Below, one piece after another: positions 6,066 to 15,000 of a DNA stretch of 16,723 bases (its first letter is position 1; every line of letters begins with the position of its first letter). The stretch covers positions 1 to 16,723 of the forward strand of contig CAZQGJ010000013.1 in assembly GCA_964592905.1 (NCBI GenBank), read 5' to 3'. A program made the translations under genes and the position numbers. This stretch comes from CAZQGJ01 sp964592905 (GTDB lineage Bacteria > Patescibacteriota > UBA1384 > CAYGGE01). The notes beneath the pieces were generated by a model, which saw nothing but the letters and a program-made list of their open reading frames with translations, did not search any database and was not told where the DNA came from.

Positions 6066-8753
6066 CTAAGTACCGGCCGATAGGCCGCCGTAGAGGGCGC
6101 GCGGTAGTTCGTAAACACCGGTCAAGATAGTTTCTCCGTCGCTCTCGGGCCAGGTGGTCTGAATGCGCTTAAGTGTCGAGGGGGATAAGTATTTAAAGCT
6201 CGGCACGAATATCTGTAACGGTCGGTTTGGCTGTCCGGCCTCAATCTTTTCTGGTAAATCCATCCAGTCGTTGATGGCTTGGTCAAAAGCCGCCCGAACA
6301 ACTGTGGTATCGGCCTGGCACTCGATTGCCCAGTGGTCGATCAGCTCTTGCCTGACGATTAAGTAGCGGTCGAGTGGCTCGCCCCCAACTTGAGCCAAGG
6401 AGTAGTTGGTGATGAATCGGTGGCTAAAGTTGCTATCGATCAGAGAGTCCGGATCAAAGCCGGTGGTCAGTTCGGGGGCATAATATCCGGCTAGGGCATT
6501 AAACTCACCGTTTAACGATTCGCCGAGGCGCGCGATCGTGGCCTGCACCAGTGCCGACTGTAAATCTCCGCCCGTCAGCTCTAAGAGGGGATGGTTTTGG
6601 CTAGTTATTGATCGAGACGACTGAGACGATGGATCTGTCGAACTGGCCGTGTCCTCTGTTGGAGCATCTTCTTGAATGACGGTATCTGATTCGCCACCCT
6701 GGCCAGAGGCCGCCCCGGTTAAGATCTCCTCATTAGCTTGGCTACTCAATAGAGCTGCTAGCTCGGGATCGAGTGGCTCGAGCTCGTAGCCGCCAATTGT
6801 CACCGCCTGATTATTGGTGGCGCCGTTAGACAGAGATTCATTGTCCGTGGTCAGTAGGTCCTCTTCGGGCAGAGCGGGCGAGCTTTCGGTGACCCCGGGA
6901 GACCCGCTCTCGACTGCCAACCAGATATCGGCCAAGGCCAGACCGCTATCTGGGCTGAGGGTCATCATCTGAGCCACCCGGTCGGCGCCAACCCTGATTC
7001 TCTCTTCGAGACTAGTCAGCTCTTGACTGGCCGACTGCTTTCGGCCAAGTTCGAGCAAGCGCAAGGTAGTGCCGGCCGGCCAGGCTACCGCCTGATCTAG
7101 TTCGTTAATAATGTCGCCATCAAAGCTGTCAAACAGGTTAGTTTTTTTACTTTTCAAAAGATAGTCGAGATACTCCGGCTCGTATTCAGTCGCCTGTGCC
7201 AGTAGCTCGATGCCTCGGTCGAGCAGACTCTCTTCGGTCTGTTGTTTTTCAATTAGACTGAGGCCGCTAAAGCCGAGCCGTGAGCGGACAACCTGTCGAT
7301 TAACTGATTGGCGCTGGCTCGGTTTAGTTAGATAGCTGGTTAATTCGGCCGTTGTGGGTATATCGTTCCCACCGTTAGTCAGGCCTAAGAGGGGAGCGTT
7401 AGGCACCAAGTTTAAACGGCTGACCGCTCGGTCAAAGGCTGCCTGCCCAATCTTTAAAGCGCTTGAATTGAGCCCATCAATATTGCCGGTAGTGAAAGCG
7501 TTAATGATATCGAGTTGGGGGAGGGGACGGCCAGACTCGAGCCACTGACCGACGCTAAGCTCGCTATCAGTGATGAGGCCGTTGAGCCACTCCTGACGAG
7601 GGGCTCTTTTGAGCTCGAGCTTTTCGGCTAAGACGATGGCGCCCAAGCCCATCCAGGCTCGATCGTCATTAGCAGATAATGCAGCGATCGCAGTGGTTGC
7701 CTCGATCTGACCGCCTTGATTAAGCCAGATATTAAGATCCTCTAAGCCCAACAGACGGTCTGGCGATTGGCTGGGCCAGGCCCTGTCGCTCAACTCCTCG
7801 GAAAGCTGACGCTGCCAACGGTTGAGAGCTGTCGCTGGATCAGTTGAACCGTTCGTCAACTCAGCCTCTGGTAGCGATAGATCGAGTTCACTAGCCAGAC
7901 TGGCTAGGCCAATCTGGCGATAGTATTGACTCAGTTGCTCTAGCTCTAGGTTGAGGGAGTTAGGAGCGAGATCGAGCCAGCGAGCCAGTTCGAGCCGACC
8001 GAGCTGCCGTTGCCAGCTATTGATATCGCCACCGGCTAGTCCCAGGCCAGTCTGACCGAGGCCGAGAATTGCCGCCATCTCGCCTTCGCCAACGATCCGA
8101 TAGAGGGACTCTAGAGAATCGGCGGCGCGCCAACGGTTGGCCAAGGCCGCCTGTCCACCGACCTGGTTGAGATGATCAGCGATCGCCAGTCGAATGAGCC
8201 AATCACTATAGTTTTGCCCAGTGATTAGGGCGTTGACCAAACCGCGACTCTCGAGCCAGAAAAACTGTTGACTGAGCTTATAAGGCGATCGAGCCAGCGG
8301 CCAAGCGGCGGCCAGCGCCTTGCTCTCATCGCTCACCAATCCCACCGTCTCGGCTAGTTGATAGCTGTAGTTACTCTGCTGTCGCTCTAAACCACGGTCA
8401 AAGATCGGTAAGTCGATATTAATACAGGGCTGACCGGGTAGGGCAGTCAAAGTTGCCGCCTTGGCGTAAAGGTGAGGGCTGATATTTTTAGCGCCAGGCA
8501 GTTTGAGGCTCCATTGATGGCTGGCATAGAGGCCGCGAATCCAGCCAATTAGCTCACCAGATAGTCCTCGTTCGTTGGCTTTCCCTAATAAGTGAGCCAA
8601 GTAGAGCCCGCCCCGACTGTCGATATCTCTCGCCTCGCTATTCAGCCAATCTTGACGGTTATCGCCATGAGTCAAATTGAGTGAGGCCGCTTGAGTTAAG
8701 CCTGGCCAACCGATAAAACTAATTATCAGTATTACGACAATAGCTTTATTCAT
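6066..8753 (-). CDS. Large secreted protein of unknown function, last gene of the secretion operon
   Basis: An 895-residue protein with a signal peptide (hydrophobic core about 4-17, likely cleavage after Thr-Gln-Ala 20-22) and no later membrane segment, so it is predicted to be exported. I do not recognise its family. Residues 23 to about 620 are mostly alpha-helical with many Leu/Ala/Gln and repeated short phrases such as SWQRQLGRLELARWL and NRWQRQLSEEL, hinting at divergent helical repeats. A low-complexity acidic Ser/Thr/Glu/Asp/Gly linker (about 625-735) follows, then a C-terminal domain of about 155 residues containing RFITNYSLAQVGGEPLDRYL and FVPSFKYLSPSTLKR. Cysteines are few. Its ATG overlaps the stop of the peptidase gene (ATGA), so it is co-translated with it. 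Possible roles are a surface structural subunit, an adhesin or a secreted substrate; none can be shown. Confidence 0.85.
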   Translation of the reverse strand: MNKAIVVILIISFIGWPGLTQAASLNLTHGDNRQDWLNSEARDIDSRGGLYLAHLLGKANERGLSGELIGWIRGLYASHQWSLKLPGAKNISPHLYAKAATLTALPGQPCINIDLPIFDRGLERQQSNYSYQLAETVGLVSDESKALAAAWPLARSPYKLSQQFFWLESRGLVNALITGQNYSDWLIRLAIADHLNQVGGQAALANRWRAADSLESLYRIVGEGEMAAILGLGQTGLGLAGGDINSWQRQLGRLELARWLDLAPNSLNLELEQLSQYYRQIGLASLASELDLSLPEAELTNGSTDPATALNRWQRQLSEELSDRAWPSQSPDRLLGLEDLNIWLNQGGQIEATTAIAALSANDDRAWMGLGAIVLAEKLELKRAPRQEWLNGLITDSELSVGQWLESGRPLPQLDIINAFTTGNIDGLNSSALKIGQAAFDRAVSRLNLVPNAPLLGLTNGGNDIPTTAELTSYLTKPSQRQSVNRQVVRSRLGFSGLSLIEKQQTEESLLDRGIELLAQATEYEPEYLDYLLKSKKTNLFDSFDGDIINELDQAVAWPAGTTLRLLELGRKQSASQELTSLEERIRVGADRVAQMMTLSPDSGLALADIWLAVESGSPGVTESSPALPEEDLLTTDNESLSNGATNNQAVTIGGYELEPLDPELAALLSSQANEEILTGAASGQGGESDTVIQEDAPTEDTASSTDPSSQSSRSITSQNHPLLELTGGDLQSALVQATIARLGESLNGEFNALAGYYAPELTTGFDPDSLIDSNFSHRFITNYSLAQVGGEPLDRYLIVRQELIDHWAIECQADTTVVRAAFDQAINDWMDLPEKIEAGQPNRPLQIFVPSFKYLSPSTLKRIQTTWPESDGETILTGVYELPRALYGGLSAGT

Positions 8754-10231
8754 CGAACTGCTCCAAGATGGGTCTGGCGGATGATGGCGGTGACTTGATA
8801 GCTCGAACCACTCCCGCCACCGTAATGTCGTTCGAGATGTTTAGCGGTCAACTTCTGGCCGCTCTTTTGGTAGCGGCTGAAACGGGTCTGTTTGACCGAT
8901 TTTGCCAGGCCGACGTTAGGGTTATTGATGATAAAAACTCCACCTTCACCCGGTTCGTCGTTGGCATCATAGCCGACCACGGCGACGATGTGTTTACTGT
9001 TTGTAACTGCTCCGTTAGGGTTTAAATAGAGTACGAGTGGATCGCCAGCCTCGAGAGAGCGAATCATTGCTTGAGTGATGCTGCCTCGACTGATAGCCGA
9101 GCGACATTTGTCAGAGGCGTTGTGGCAGGTCCAAACGAAATCTTTGATCTCCTGAGGGCCGCGCTTATTCATAAAATCGGGCGAGAGACAGCTCGAGACC
9201 CCTTTTTGTACCTCTTGATCATCTGCGTTATAGATTGATGGCGCGTTAAATTGGTAACCGGGATAAACTGATTCATAGTATCGTAAGACCATAATCATAC
9301 TGGCCATGCCGCATTGGCCACGGCTGCCCTGACCGACTAACGGCACATCGAGACAGACGGTCGCCGAGCCGCACTCATCACCCACTAAAAGTTTATTGAA
9401 CTCTCGAGAAGTGGCTAGTAACTCCTGATATTTCTTTACTACTACCGCTCGATCGCCTTTTTTATTTAACTCTTCTAACTCTTTTGCCTGTTGCCGCATC
9501 TTCTCAAGGATGGGAAGAAGCTGCTGCTTGAGCTTGCCCTCGGCCGTGTTTTTGTAGAGCTCCTCGGCCTGTTGTAGTAAAGCGGCTGTCGCCTCGAGAT
9601 AATCGGTCGGTGTATTGATGAGTTTTAGGCCCTTAGCGCCGTTGGTTCGTGCCTCGGCAACGGTAACGATCTGATTATCGGTACCAGTTAAGCTGCCTTC
9701 GCCCTGGGCCTGGCCAGCCGCACCCATGGCGGCAAAGAGTAAACCAACCACCAGGACAACCATAATTACGACGCCTATGCCGATCAAGATCGGTCCGAGG
9801 GCGACGCTGCTGGCGCCGGTGACGGCTGCAGTTGCCGCCGAGCGAACCGCCACTTGGCCAGCTGCTTGGGCAGCCCGTTTGGCCGTAGCTTTGGCAATGA
9901 TAGCCTTGGCCCTAGCCTGTAAGTTAGCTTGTAGCCGTTGCTTAACCCGCTCTTCGATGTGATCAACGGCCGGATTGCCCGAGCTGTTTTTAGCTGTGGT
10001 TGCCCTACCTGCTACACCCGTCGCGCCCGTCGCACCTGCTTCGTCTAGTTCGTCTGCCTCTATGGTCATCTCTTCGAACGCCTCTTGGGCCAGTCGAGTC
10101 TGTTCTTGAGCTGTTTCGCTTAGCGGAACCACCTCGGCTACCTCGACCACTCGTCGCAGAGCATCGATTTGATTAGTGGTTTGGCGTCGGCGACTACCAG
10201 ATTCTGCCTTCGACAGAGAGTCGAGTGCCAT
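8750..10231 (-). CDS. Membrane-anchored C39-like cysteine peptidase
   Basis: 493 residues. Residues 1-144 are cytoplasmic, charged and Ala-rich; one transmembrane helix lies at about 145-170 (ALGPILIGIGVVIMVVLVVG); then a predicted coiled coil (about 210-280) and a papain-like domain (about 293-485). The domain has DVPLVGQGSRGQCGMAS with candidate catalytic Cys307 and upstream Gln301, HIVAVVGYD with His414, and FIINNP with Asn437, the Cys-His-Asn/Asp order of C39 and related peptidases. Extra cysteines (287, 293, 348, 369, 376) could form disulfides outside the cell. There is no ABC transporter fusion, unlike bacteriocin-processing C39 proteins. It is encoded between the PEGA gene (2-bp gap) and the large secreted protein (4-bp overlap). 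It may process exported subunits or cut peptidoglycan cross-links; the substrate is unknown. Confidence 0.75.
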   Translation of the reverse strand: MALDSLSKAESGSRRRQTTNQIDALRRVVEVAEVVPLSETAQEQTRLAQEAFEEMTIEADELDEAGATGATGVAGRATTAKNSSGNPAVDHIEERVKQRLQANLQARAKAIIAKATAKRAAQAAGQVAVRSAATAAVTGASSVALGPILIGIGVVIMVVLVVGLLFAAMGAAGQAQGEGSLTGTDNQIVTVAEARTNGAKGLKLINTPTDYLEATAALLQQAEELYKNTAEGKLKQQLLPILEKMRQQAKELEELNKKGDRAVVVKKYQELLATSREFNKLLVGDECGSATVCLDVPLVGQGSRGQCGMASMIMVLRYYESVYPGYQFNAPSIYNADDQEVQKGVSSCLSPDFMNKRGPQEIKDFVWTCHNASDKCRSAISRGSITQAMIRSLEAGDPLVLYLNPNGAVTNSKHIVAVVGYDANDEPGEGGVFIINNPNVGLAKSVKQTRFSRYQKSGQKLTAKHLERHYGGGSGSSYQVTAIIRQTHLGAVR

Positions 10232-10233
10232 GG

Positions 10234-11463
10234 CTAGCGACCTAAGTCGAGCTGGTAGAGTTTTTGATTTAAGAGATAGAAGACTGAGCGGCCATCGAAA
10301 CTGACTAGCTCCTCGAGTCGAGGGGCGGTTAGGGCGACTGAAATTACTGTAGCTTGGTCGGCGCTCGGATTAAGTCGCCAAAACTCACCGGGCGTGTAGC
10401 TAATCAGTTGATCATTTTCCGACCAGGCAAAGCTGGTGGCACTCGGTCGTTGATCGGTCCCAAGCTTAGCCTCGCCGTCGACTTGCATCAATGTTAGTTC
10501 GCCGTTATCGAGATAGGCGATCTGACCGCTGTTGTTGAGCCGGCCGGCGGTGGCACGACCGCTAGTTGTCAGAGGAAATAAGACCTTTTCCGCGATATCG
10601 AGCCGAGCCAGGCTCTGGTCGTTGACCGATCCGTTAGCGGATTGAGCGACCAACTCCAGATAAAGATAGCGATCACGTTGACCAACCAGGGTAATCTCTT
10701 TAAAAGCATCTTTAGACCACTCGAAGATCAGTCGGTCATCCTCGCCACTGGGTAGAATTTGGCGAAGTTGCCAGCCAGTGGTGAGGTTGAGGAGGTAGAA
10801 GATCCGAGAGTCGACCTGACTCCAGACGGCCTGAGTGACCGATTGATCGCCGGCGGTTAGCTGTCGATACTCTTGATTGATCAGGTCGTAGCGGTTGAAG
10901 TCGTAAACGCCCAGCCGATTATTTTCAATTAGTAACGCTAGTTCGGGGTTCGGGCCTAGTCTAAAGAGGCTTGGTTTAGTGGCCAAGGGGCGCGAGGCGA
11001 TGAGCTGCTCTTCGCCGCTTCGGCGGACGATACGGTCAAAGCCGTCGGTATCGCTACTGTTGAGTCGCCAAAGAGCCGGGCCAACTTGACTCAAAGTTAA
11101 CCAGCGACTCTGTCCAGAATCGATCGCTTGGGCTTGAGGCAGGCTGACGAGCTGAATCGTTTTATTGATCATTTCGCCGGACTTTAAGCTCAGGGTAAAG
11201 GCCTGACTGGCGAAGCCCGTTGCCTCGGCCTGGAACTGATATTGCCCAGGCGATAGCCAGAGCTGCCTGTCGCCAGTTGGCTGTCCATCGATACTGACGA
11301 TGGCGCTCGCCGGCTCGACATTTAGAATCAGATGGGCCGAGAGGAAGAATCGCCAATAAACCAAGGCGGCCAATAGGGCACTACCGATGGCTAAAGTCAT
11401 CAATAAGATCAGGCGCTCTCGATGGCGACGACTAGAGACTGGTTGATCAGCGACAGAATTCAT
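10234..11463 (-). CDS. Single-pass membrane protein with PEGA domain and likely beta-propeller
   Basis: 409 residues. A short basic cytoplasmic N-terminus (SSRRHRERL) precedes one transmembrane helix at about 18-40. A PEGA domain follows at about 44-106, with the hallmark pattern VEPASAIVSIDGQPTG, then LSPGQYQFQAEATGF and strongly alternating strands. The remaining 300 residues hold repeated 'xxW/F-x-D-S-R-I-F-Y' type blades (AVWSQVDSRIFYLLN, SFAWSENDQLISYTPG, NNSGQIAYLDNG), like TolB/WD40-like propellers. PEGA domains occur on the outer face of many envelope proteins and are thought to bind polymers or mediate contacts. Its ATG overlaps the preceding gene's stop by 4 bp (ATGA). It is probably a surface-facing scaffold or ligand-binding part of the export machine; the exact partner is unknown. 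Confidence 0.75.
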   Translation of the reverse strand: MNSVADQPVSSRRHRERLILLMTLAIGSALLAALVYWRFFLSAHLILNVEPASAIVSIDGQPTGDRQLWLSPGQYQFQAEATGFASQAFTLSLKSGEMINKTIQLVSLPQAQAIDSGQSRWLTLSQVGPALWRLNSSDTDGFDRIVRRSGEEQLIASRPLATKPSLFRLGPNPELALLIENNRLGVYDFNRYDLINQEYRQLTAGDQSVTQAVWSQVDSRIFYLLNLTTGWQLRQILPSGEDDRLIFEWSKDAFKEITLVGQRDRYLYLELVAQSANGSVNDQSLARLDIAEKVLFPLTTSGRATAGRLNNSGQIAYLDNGELTLMQVDGEAKLGTDQRPSATSFAWSENDQLISYTPGEFWRLNPSADQATVISVALTAPRLEELVSFDGRSVFYLLNQKLYQLDLGR

Positions 11464-12458
11464 GGTTTAAGTACCTCGGATAGTAGAATTTGGCCAACAC
11501 TATTAATCAGAGTGACCTTACCGCTATTATCCCACAAGATTTGCCATTCATCGGTATCGACGAACTGTGTCGAGATTAGTTTAGGTTCGGCCTCGCTCAG
11601 TTTGAGATGCCAGAGGCTGAGATCGGTTTCGCTTTGCGTCCAATAAACGACCTCATTAGCTAGTCGATTAAAGGCGGCCTGCGATAATCGCGCACCGTCG
11701 GGCAAGGCAAAGCTACGAAGGATCTGACCACTGGAACTATATTCATAGACCGTATTGGCCTCTGGCTCTTGGACTAAAATGCTACCGCCGAGCGACAGAA
11801 TATCGTCAGTGCCGCGCCGATCCTTGAGCGTTAGCCAGGTCTTAAAACCATCTTTAGTGATAGCCAGTGTATCCGAGCGTTCGTCTTGATAGTGATATAA
11901 CAGTGCCTCGTCACTAAAGAAGGCGAGTTTTTTGACCTTGTCCGAGAGAGGAGTGGCGGTCCGTCTACGCAGGTCAAAGATAGTCGGCACCTTGGTGTTG
12001 TAGCTGGCCTCGGCCAGTGATTGTGGTTGATCGAGAGGCAAAGGCGAACTGACTGTTCCTTCAGTATCTTGACTGGGTTGTCGAATGATTGCCTGATAAA
12101 AAACGCGGCTTTGGTCGGGTGCCCAAATTAAATCAGTCGCTTCGGTCGGGAGCTCGATTGACTCCTGATCGACCTTGAGCGAGTGGGCATCGTCATCATA
12201 GCCCGCCTTTTTTTGGGTGTTGAGGTTAAAACTTAAGTAACTAACGCCCTCGCTAGGTGGGGGAGTAGTTTGGCTGCTTGTCTGGCCAAGGCTTTCAGTC
12301 TGATTGACCTTAGCTCGATTTAACTGCTGATTAACCAGGTAACTGACGCCTCCTAGTAAAGCAATGACAACTAACACGCCCAGTAGATTCAGCCGAAGAC
12401 GATTTCGCTGAGGCTTGTTAATCTGATTGGTGGTAGTGATGTGGGCTGTTTTGGGCAT
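11460..12458 (-). CDS. Single-pass membrane protein with likely beta-propeller ectodomain
   Basis: 332 residues, not assigned to a named family. A basic N-terminus (NKPQRNRLRLN) and one transmembrane helix at about 22-43 place the rest outside. A Gln/Ser/Thr-rich stretch (about 50-72) leads into repeated beta-blade-like units such as DLIWAPDQSRVFYQAI, KLAFFSDEALLYHYQ and WQILWDNSGKVTLINS, resembling the sPDg-type turns of TolB-like propellers. It has the same topology as the next gene (minus-strand order) but no PEGA domain, suggesting a paralogous pair. The start ATG lies 6 bp after the transglycosylase stop, with no strong ribosome binding site nearby. Confidence 0.7.
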   Translation of the reverse strand: MPKTAHITTTNQINKPQRNRLRLNLLGVLVVIALLGGVSYLVNQQLNRAKVNQTESLGQTSSQTTPPPSEGVSYLSFNLNTQKKAGYDDDAHSLKVDQESIELPTEATDLIWAPDQSRVFYQAIIRQPSQDTEGTVSSPLPLDQPQSLAEASYNTKVPTIFDLRRRTATPLSDKVKKLAFFSDEALLYHYQDERSDTLAITKDGFKTWLTLKDRRGTDDILSLGGSILVQEPEANTVYEYSSSGQILRSFALPDGARLSQAAFNRLANEVVYWTQSETDLSLWHLKLSEAEPKLISTQFVDTDEWQILWDNSGKVTLINSVGQILLSEVLKP

Positions 12459-12464
12459 TATAAT

Positions 12465-13217
12465 CTATTTAACCTCGAGCTTGATCTCAAAGACATTCTT
12501 GTTGTCTCGAAAGCGCTTAGCGTGTTTCAGAAGAATCTGCCAGTGACTAATTTCGACCCCACAGTTGTAGGCAAAATTAGGACAGCCAGGCAGACCACGA
12601 TAGGCATATTCGAGAGTGCCCCACTCGATAGCCAGGGGCGGTTTAGTCGGATTTCTTTTGTTATAGGTCGCATTATTACTTGCTCGATCGGTGCTCAGTT
12701 TACGCGCCATAGCCTGAACGCTCATAAATGGATCGGTGCGGTTCTTGGCTCGGTCAGCCTTCTTGGCGCCAAACTCGACATACTCTTCGGCAGTCGTGGC
12801 CGTGAACTGCGAAAAACCGAGAGCGCCTTTACTAGATAGGGCAAAGGGATTCCAGCTTGACTCAAGGAAGATCATGCCTAAAAATTGATCGCCCGGCAGT
12901 TTATATTTATCGATCATCTGTTGAATCAATGTGGCCATCTTTGCGATCCGACTTTCGTCCTCTTTCCAATATTTAATCCTTTTCATCTCTTTTTCAGGTA
13001 GATTGTTCAGTTGCCATCGACCACTGCCTCGAGGGATATCGCCTCCAGCTAAACCGCTTTCATAGCTAGTTTCGTAGCCGTTGTCGTTTTTGGCGAAGCT
13101 CTCGCCGCTATAGCTAGGGGTCGAACCGCCGACTCCGACCAAGGCCCCTGCCATCGCTAAGCCGATGATGGTTAAGATACCAGCCAGGCCAAGGGCAAGA
13201 TAGCCAATTAACTTCAA
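12465..13217 (-). CDS. Membrane-anchored lytic transglycosylase (SLT/VirB1-like)
   Basis: 250 residues. An N-terminal hydrophobic segment (about 4-29) acts as a signal anchor, followed by a Ser/Gly-rich linker and a lysozyme-like domain from about 90 on. The family motif is clear: FLESSWNPFALSSKGALGFSQF (about 117-138), with catalytic Glu119 and the GxxGxxQF element that binds the glycan. These enzymes cleave the glycan strand of peptidoglycan with anhydro-sugar formation; VirB1 and Gram-positive VirB1-like proteins open the wall for type IV secretion. The start is a TTG one base after the VirB4 stop; AGGGAAT inside the end of virB4 can serve as the ribosome binding site. The sequence around C-P-N-F-A-Y-N-C (about 212-219) may hold a disulfide. 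Position after virB4 fits wall remodelling for the machine. Confidence 0.85.
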   Translation of the reverse strand: MKLIGYLALGLAGILTIIGLAMAGALVGVGGSTPSYSGESFAKNDNGYETSYESGLAGGDIPRGSGRWQLNNLPEKEMKRIKYWKEDESRIAKMATLIQQMIDKYKLPGDQFLGMIFLESSWNPFALSSKGALGFSQFTATTAEEYVEFGAKKADRAKNRTDPFMSVQAMARKLSTDRASNNATYNKRNPTKPPLAIEWGTLEYAYRGLPGCPNFAYNCGVEISHWQILLKHAKRFRDNKNVFEIKLEVK

Positions 13218-13218
13218 T

Positions 13219-14976
13219 TTAATTCCCTAACGGATTAACAAGCTGTCCGGTGATCGTTTCGTCTTCGTGGGCTGAGCCGATCGCCTTGAGGGCGATGTGG
13301 TTATTGCCGGCAAAGAGTAGCCCCTCACCAACGTTCGATTCGAGGAGTAGCAGCCGTTCGCCCTCGGTCAGGTTAAAGGCCTCGGCAACCTTGGTAATCG
13401 CCGATGTCGACTGCCGGAGCAAGATCTGCAAGGCACTGTTATTAATAATTGAGCGGCCGTATTTATTGTCCAGAAAGTCCTCGACATCTTGACTGATGGC
13501 GGTCAGGCCAAGTTGATATTTACGAGCCCGCTTGGCGAAGCTGTAGAGATAGGCAGCAGCCGATTCTTGTTGCAGGAGCGACCAGATCTCGTCAACGATC
13601 AGGAGCCGGCGGCGTCGGTGATGCTTAATCTTGTTCCAGTGATATGTCAGGGTCAGGTACGAGGCGATCGTGCATCGCTGATCTTCGAGGTCTCGGATGG
13701 AAAAGACAATAAAGCCCTGCCCGAGATCGATGTTGGTTGGGTGATTCAATAAACCGGCAAAGGTGCCGTTAATATATGTCTGTAGTTTCACCAGTAACTC
13801 TTGCGTGCCGGGTAGAGTGGCCAGTTCGCGGGCTAGGTCGCTCAAGAGTGGGGCAGGACGAGTCTGGCTGGCGAGGTCGTCGGTAATACCGGCCCGATTA
13901 TAAGCCTGCTTGAGCGCCTGATCGACTTGGTTGCCCTCGACCGGACTCAGGCCGCCAACCATCAAGGCAATCAGGGCGTGCCCTGCCACGATCGCTTCGC
14001 GCAAGATTTGGGCGCCGGTATCTTCGGCGTCAGCTGGAGGCAAGTCGAGCGGATTGATCTGAAAGTTCGAACCAAGCGAGAGATCGATCCAGGTGCCTCC
14101 CATGGCCTCGGCTAAACCGACATACTCATTTTCTGGATCGATGACGATGACATCGGTGTCGAGCATGAGGGCTCGGAGGATCTCGAGCTTAACGAAATAG
14201 CTCTTGCCCGAGCCGGAGCTACCGAGCACTAACGAGTTGGCGTTGTCGAGTTCGAATCGATCGAGAATAACGAGCGAGTTGTTGTGGCGATTAATGCCGT
14301 AAAGCCAGCCGTGGTCACTAGTTAAGGCAGCCGAGGCGAAGGGAAAGCCGCTGGCAATCGCCGGTGTATCTAAGCTTTGGGTCTGGTTGAGCCTATCTTG
14401 ACCAAGTGGAAGCGAGGTCAAAAAGCCAGTCTCGGCCTGTAAAAGAGCGGAACGGGTATAGATTAAGCTGCCGCCAAGAATGGTCTGTACCTGGCGGATC
14501 GCCTGTTTGAGTTCGCTTTGGTTAGGAGCGTAGAGGGTAATATAGTGGCCAACGCTAAACAGCTTGGCCACACCGCGCGTTAGCTCTTCGCGCAGTACCT
14601 CGATATCTTGAATATTGGCCTCTAGCTCGGGATTGCTGACTAAACCGCGATCGGCCTCGTCGTTTAAATTGGCGGTAAACTGTGCCAGTTTTCGTCGAAG
14701 CTCCGGCAAGGCTAAAGCGCTCTCTTTAGGACTAATATGTAGGCTAATATCCATCGCCAAATCCTGATTAATCAGCTCATAGAGCCAACCAGTCTCGAGG
14801 TAGTGGGGGAAGCTATAGATATAAAGCGTCTCGGCCACTAAGCGATCGAGGCTAATATTTTTGAGGCCGATGAGCATCGAAACCGGAGCTACGCGATCGG
14901 CCAAGCTCTGGGCCTGTCCGCGGCCTGGGTTAAGAGGGGAGTTGAGAGTAGAGGTGTTGGTCGGTTGATTGGGCAT
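13219..14976 (-). CDS. virB4: VirB4-family type IV secretion ATPase
   Basis: 585 residues; a membrane-associated hexameric ATPase that powers assembly of, and transport through, type IV secretion systems. Walker A GSSGSGKS is at 252-259, followed by VIVIDPENEY (about 277-285), with IDLSLGSNFQINPLD typical of VirB4/TraC enzymes. Walker B LLIVDEIW is at 458-465 and the SQDVEDFL motif at 495-502. The segment before residue 240 contains the VirB4 N-terminal portion. The far N-terminal part of a usual 750-850 residue VirB4 is encoded by the preceding small gene, 24 bp upstream, so the protein is split or naturally in two parts. Start: ATG at 14974-14976, preceded by a weak AGAG. The gene ends one base before the transglycosylase start. 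Confidence 0.93.
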   Translation of the reverse strand: MPNQPTNTSTLNSPLNPGRGQAQSLADRVAPVSMLIGLKNISLDRLVAETLYIYSFPHYLETGWLYELINQDLAMDISLHISPKESALALPELRRKLAQFTANLNDEADRGLVSNPELEANIQDIEVLREELTRGVAKLFSVGHYITLYAPNQSELKQAIRQVQTILGGSLIYTRSALLQAETGFLTSLPLGQDRLNQTQSLDTPAIASGFPFASAALTSDHGWLYGINRHNNSLVILDRFELDNANSLVLGSSGSGKSYFVKLEILRALMLDTDVIVIDPENEYVGLAEAMGGTWIDLSLGSNFQINPLDLPPADAEDTGAQILREAIVAGHALIALMVGGLSPVEGNQVDQALKQAYNRAGITDDLASQTRPAPLLSDLARELATLPGTQELLVKLQTYINGTFAGLLNHPTNIDLGQGFIVFSIRDLEDQRCTIASYLTLTYHWNKIKHHRRRRLLIVDEIWSLLQQESAAAYLYSFAKRARKYQLGLTAISQDVEDFLDNKYGRSIINNSALQILLRQSTSAITKVAEAFNLTEGERLLLLESNVGEGLLFAGNNHIALKAIGSAHEDETITGQLVNPLGN

Positions 14977-15000
14977 AGCTCTGTTTCTAATGGTTCTATT

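Noticed and set aside
6073..6086. CGGCC-GATA-GGCCG hairpin near the operon ends as a terminator
   Set aside because: Only a 5-bp stem, no T-tract on either strand, and it lies inside the coding end of the secreted-protein gene.
12459..12464. TATAAT-like sequence directly before the propeller gene start as an internal promoter
   Set aside because: It abuts the ATG itself, leaving no leader, and has no -35 at 16-18 bp; part of it is just the stop-to-start spacer.
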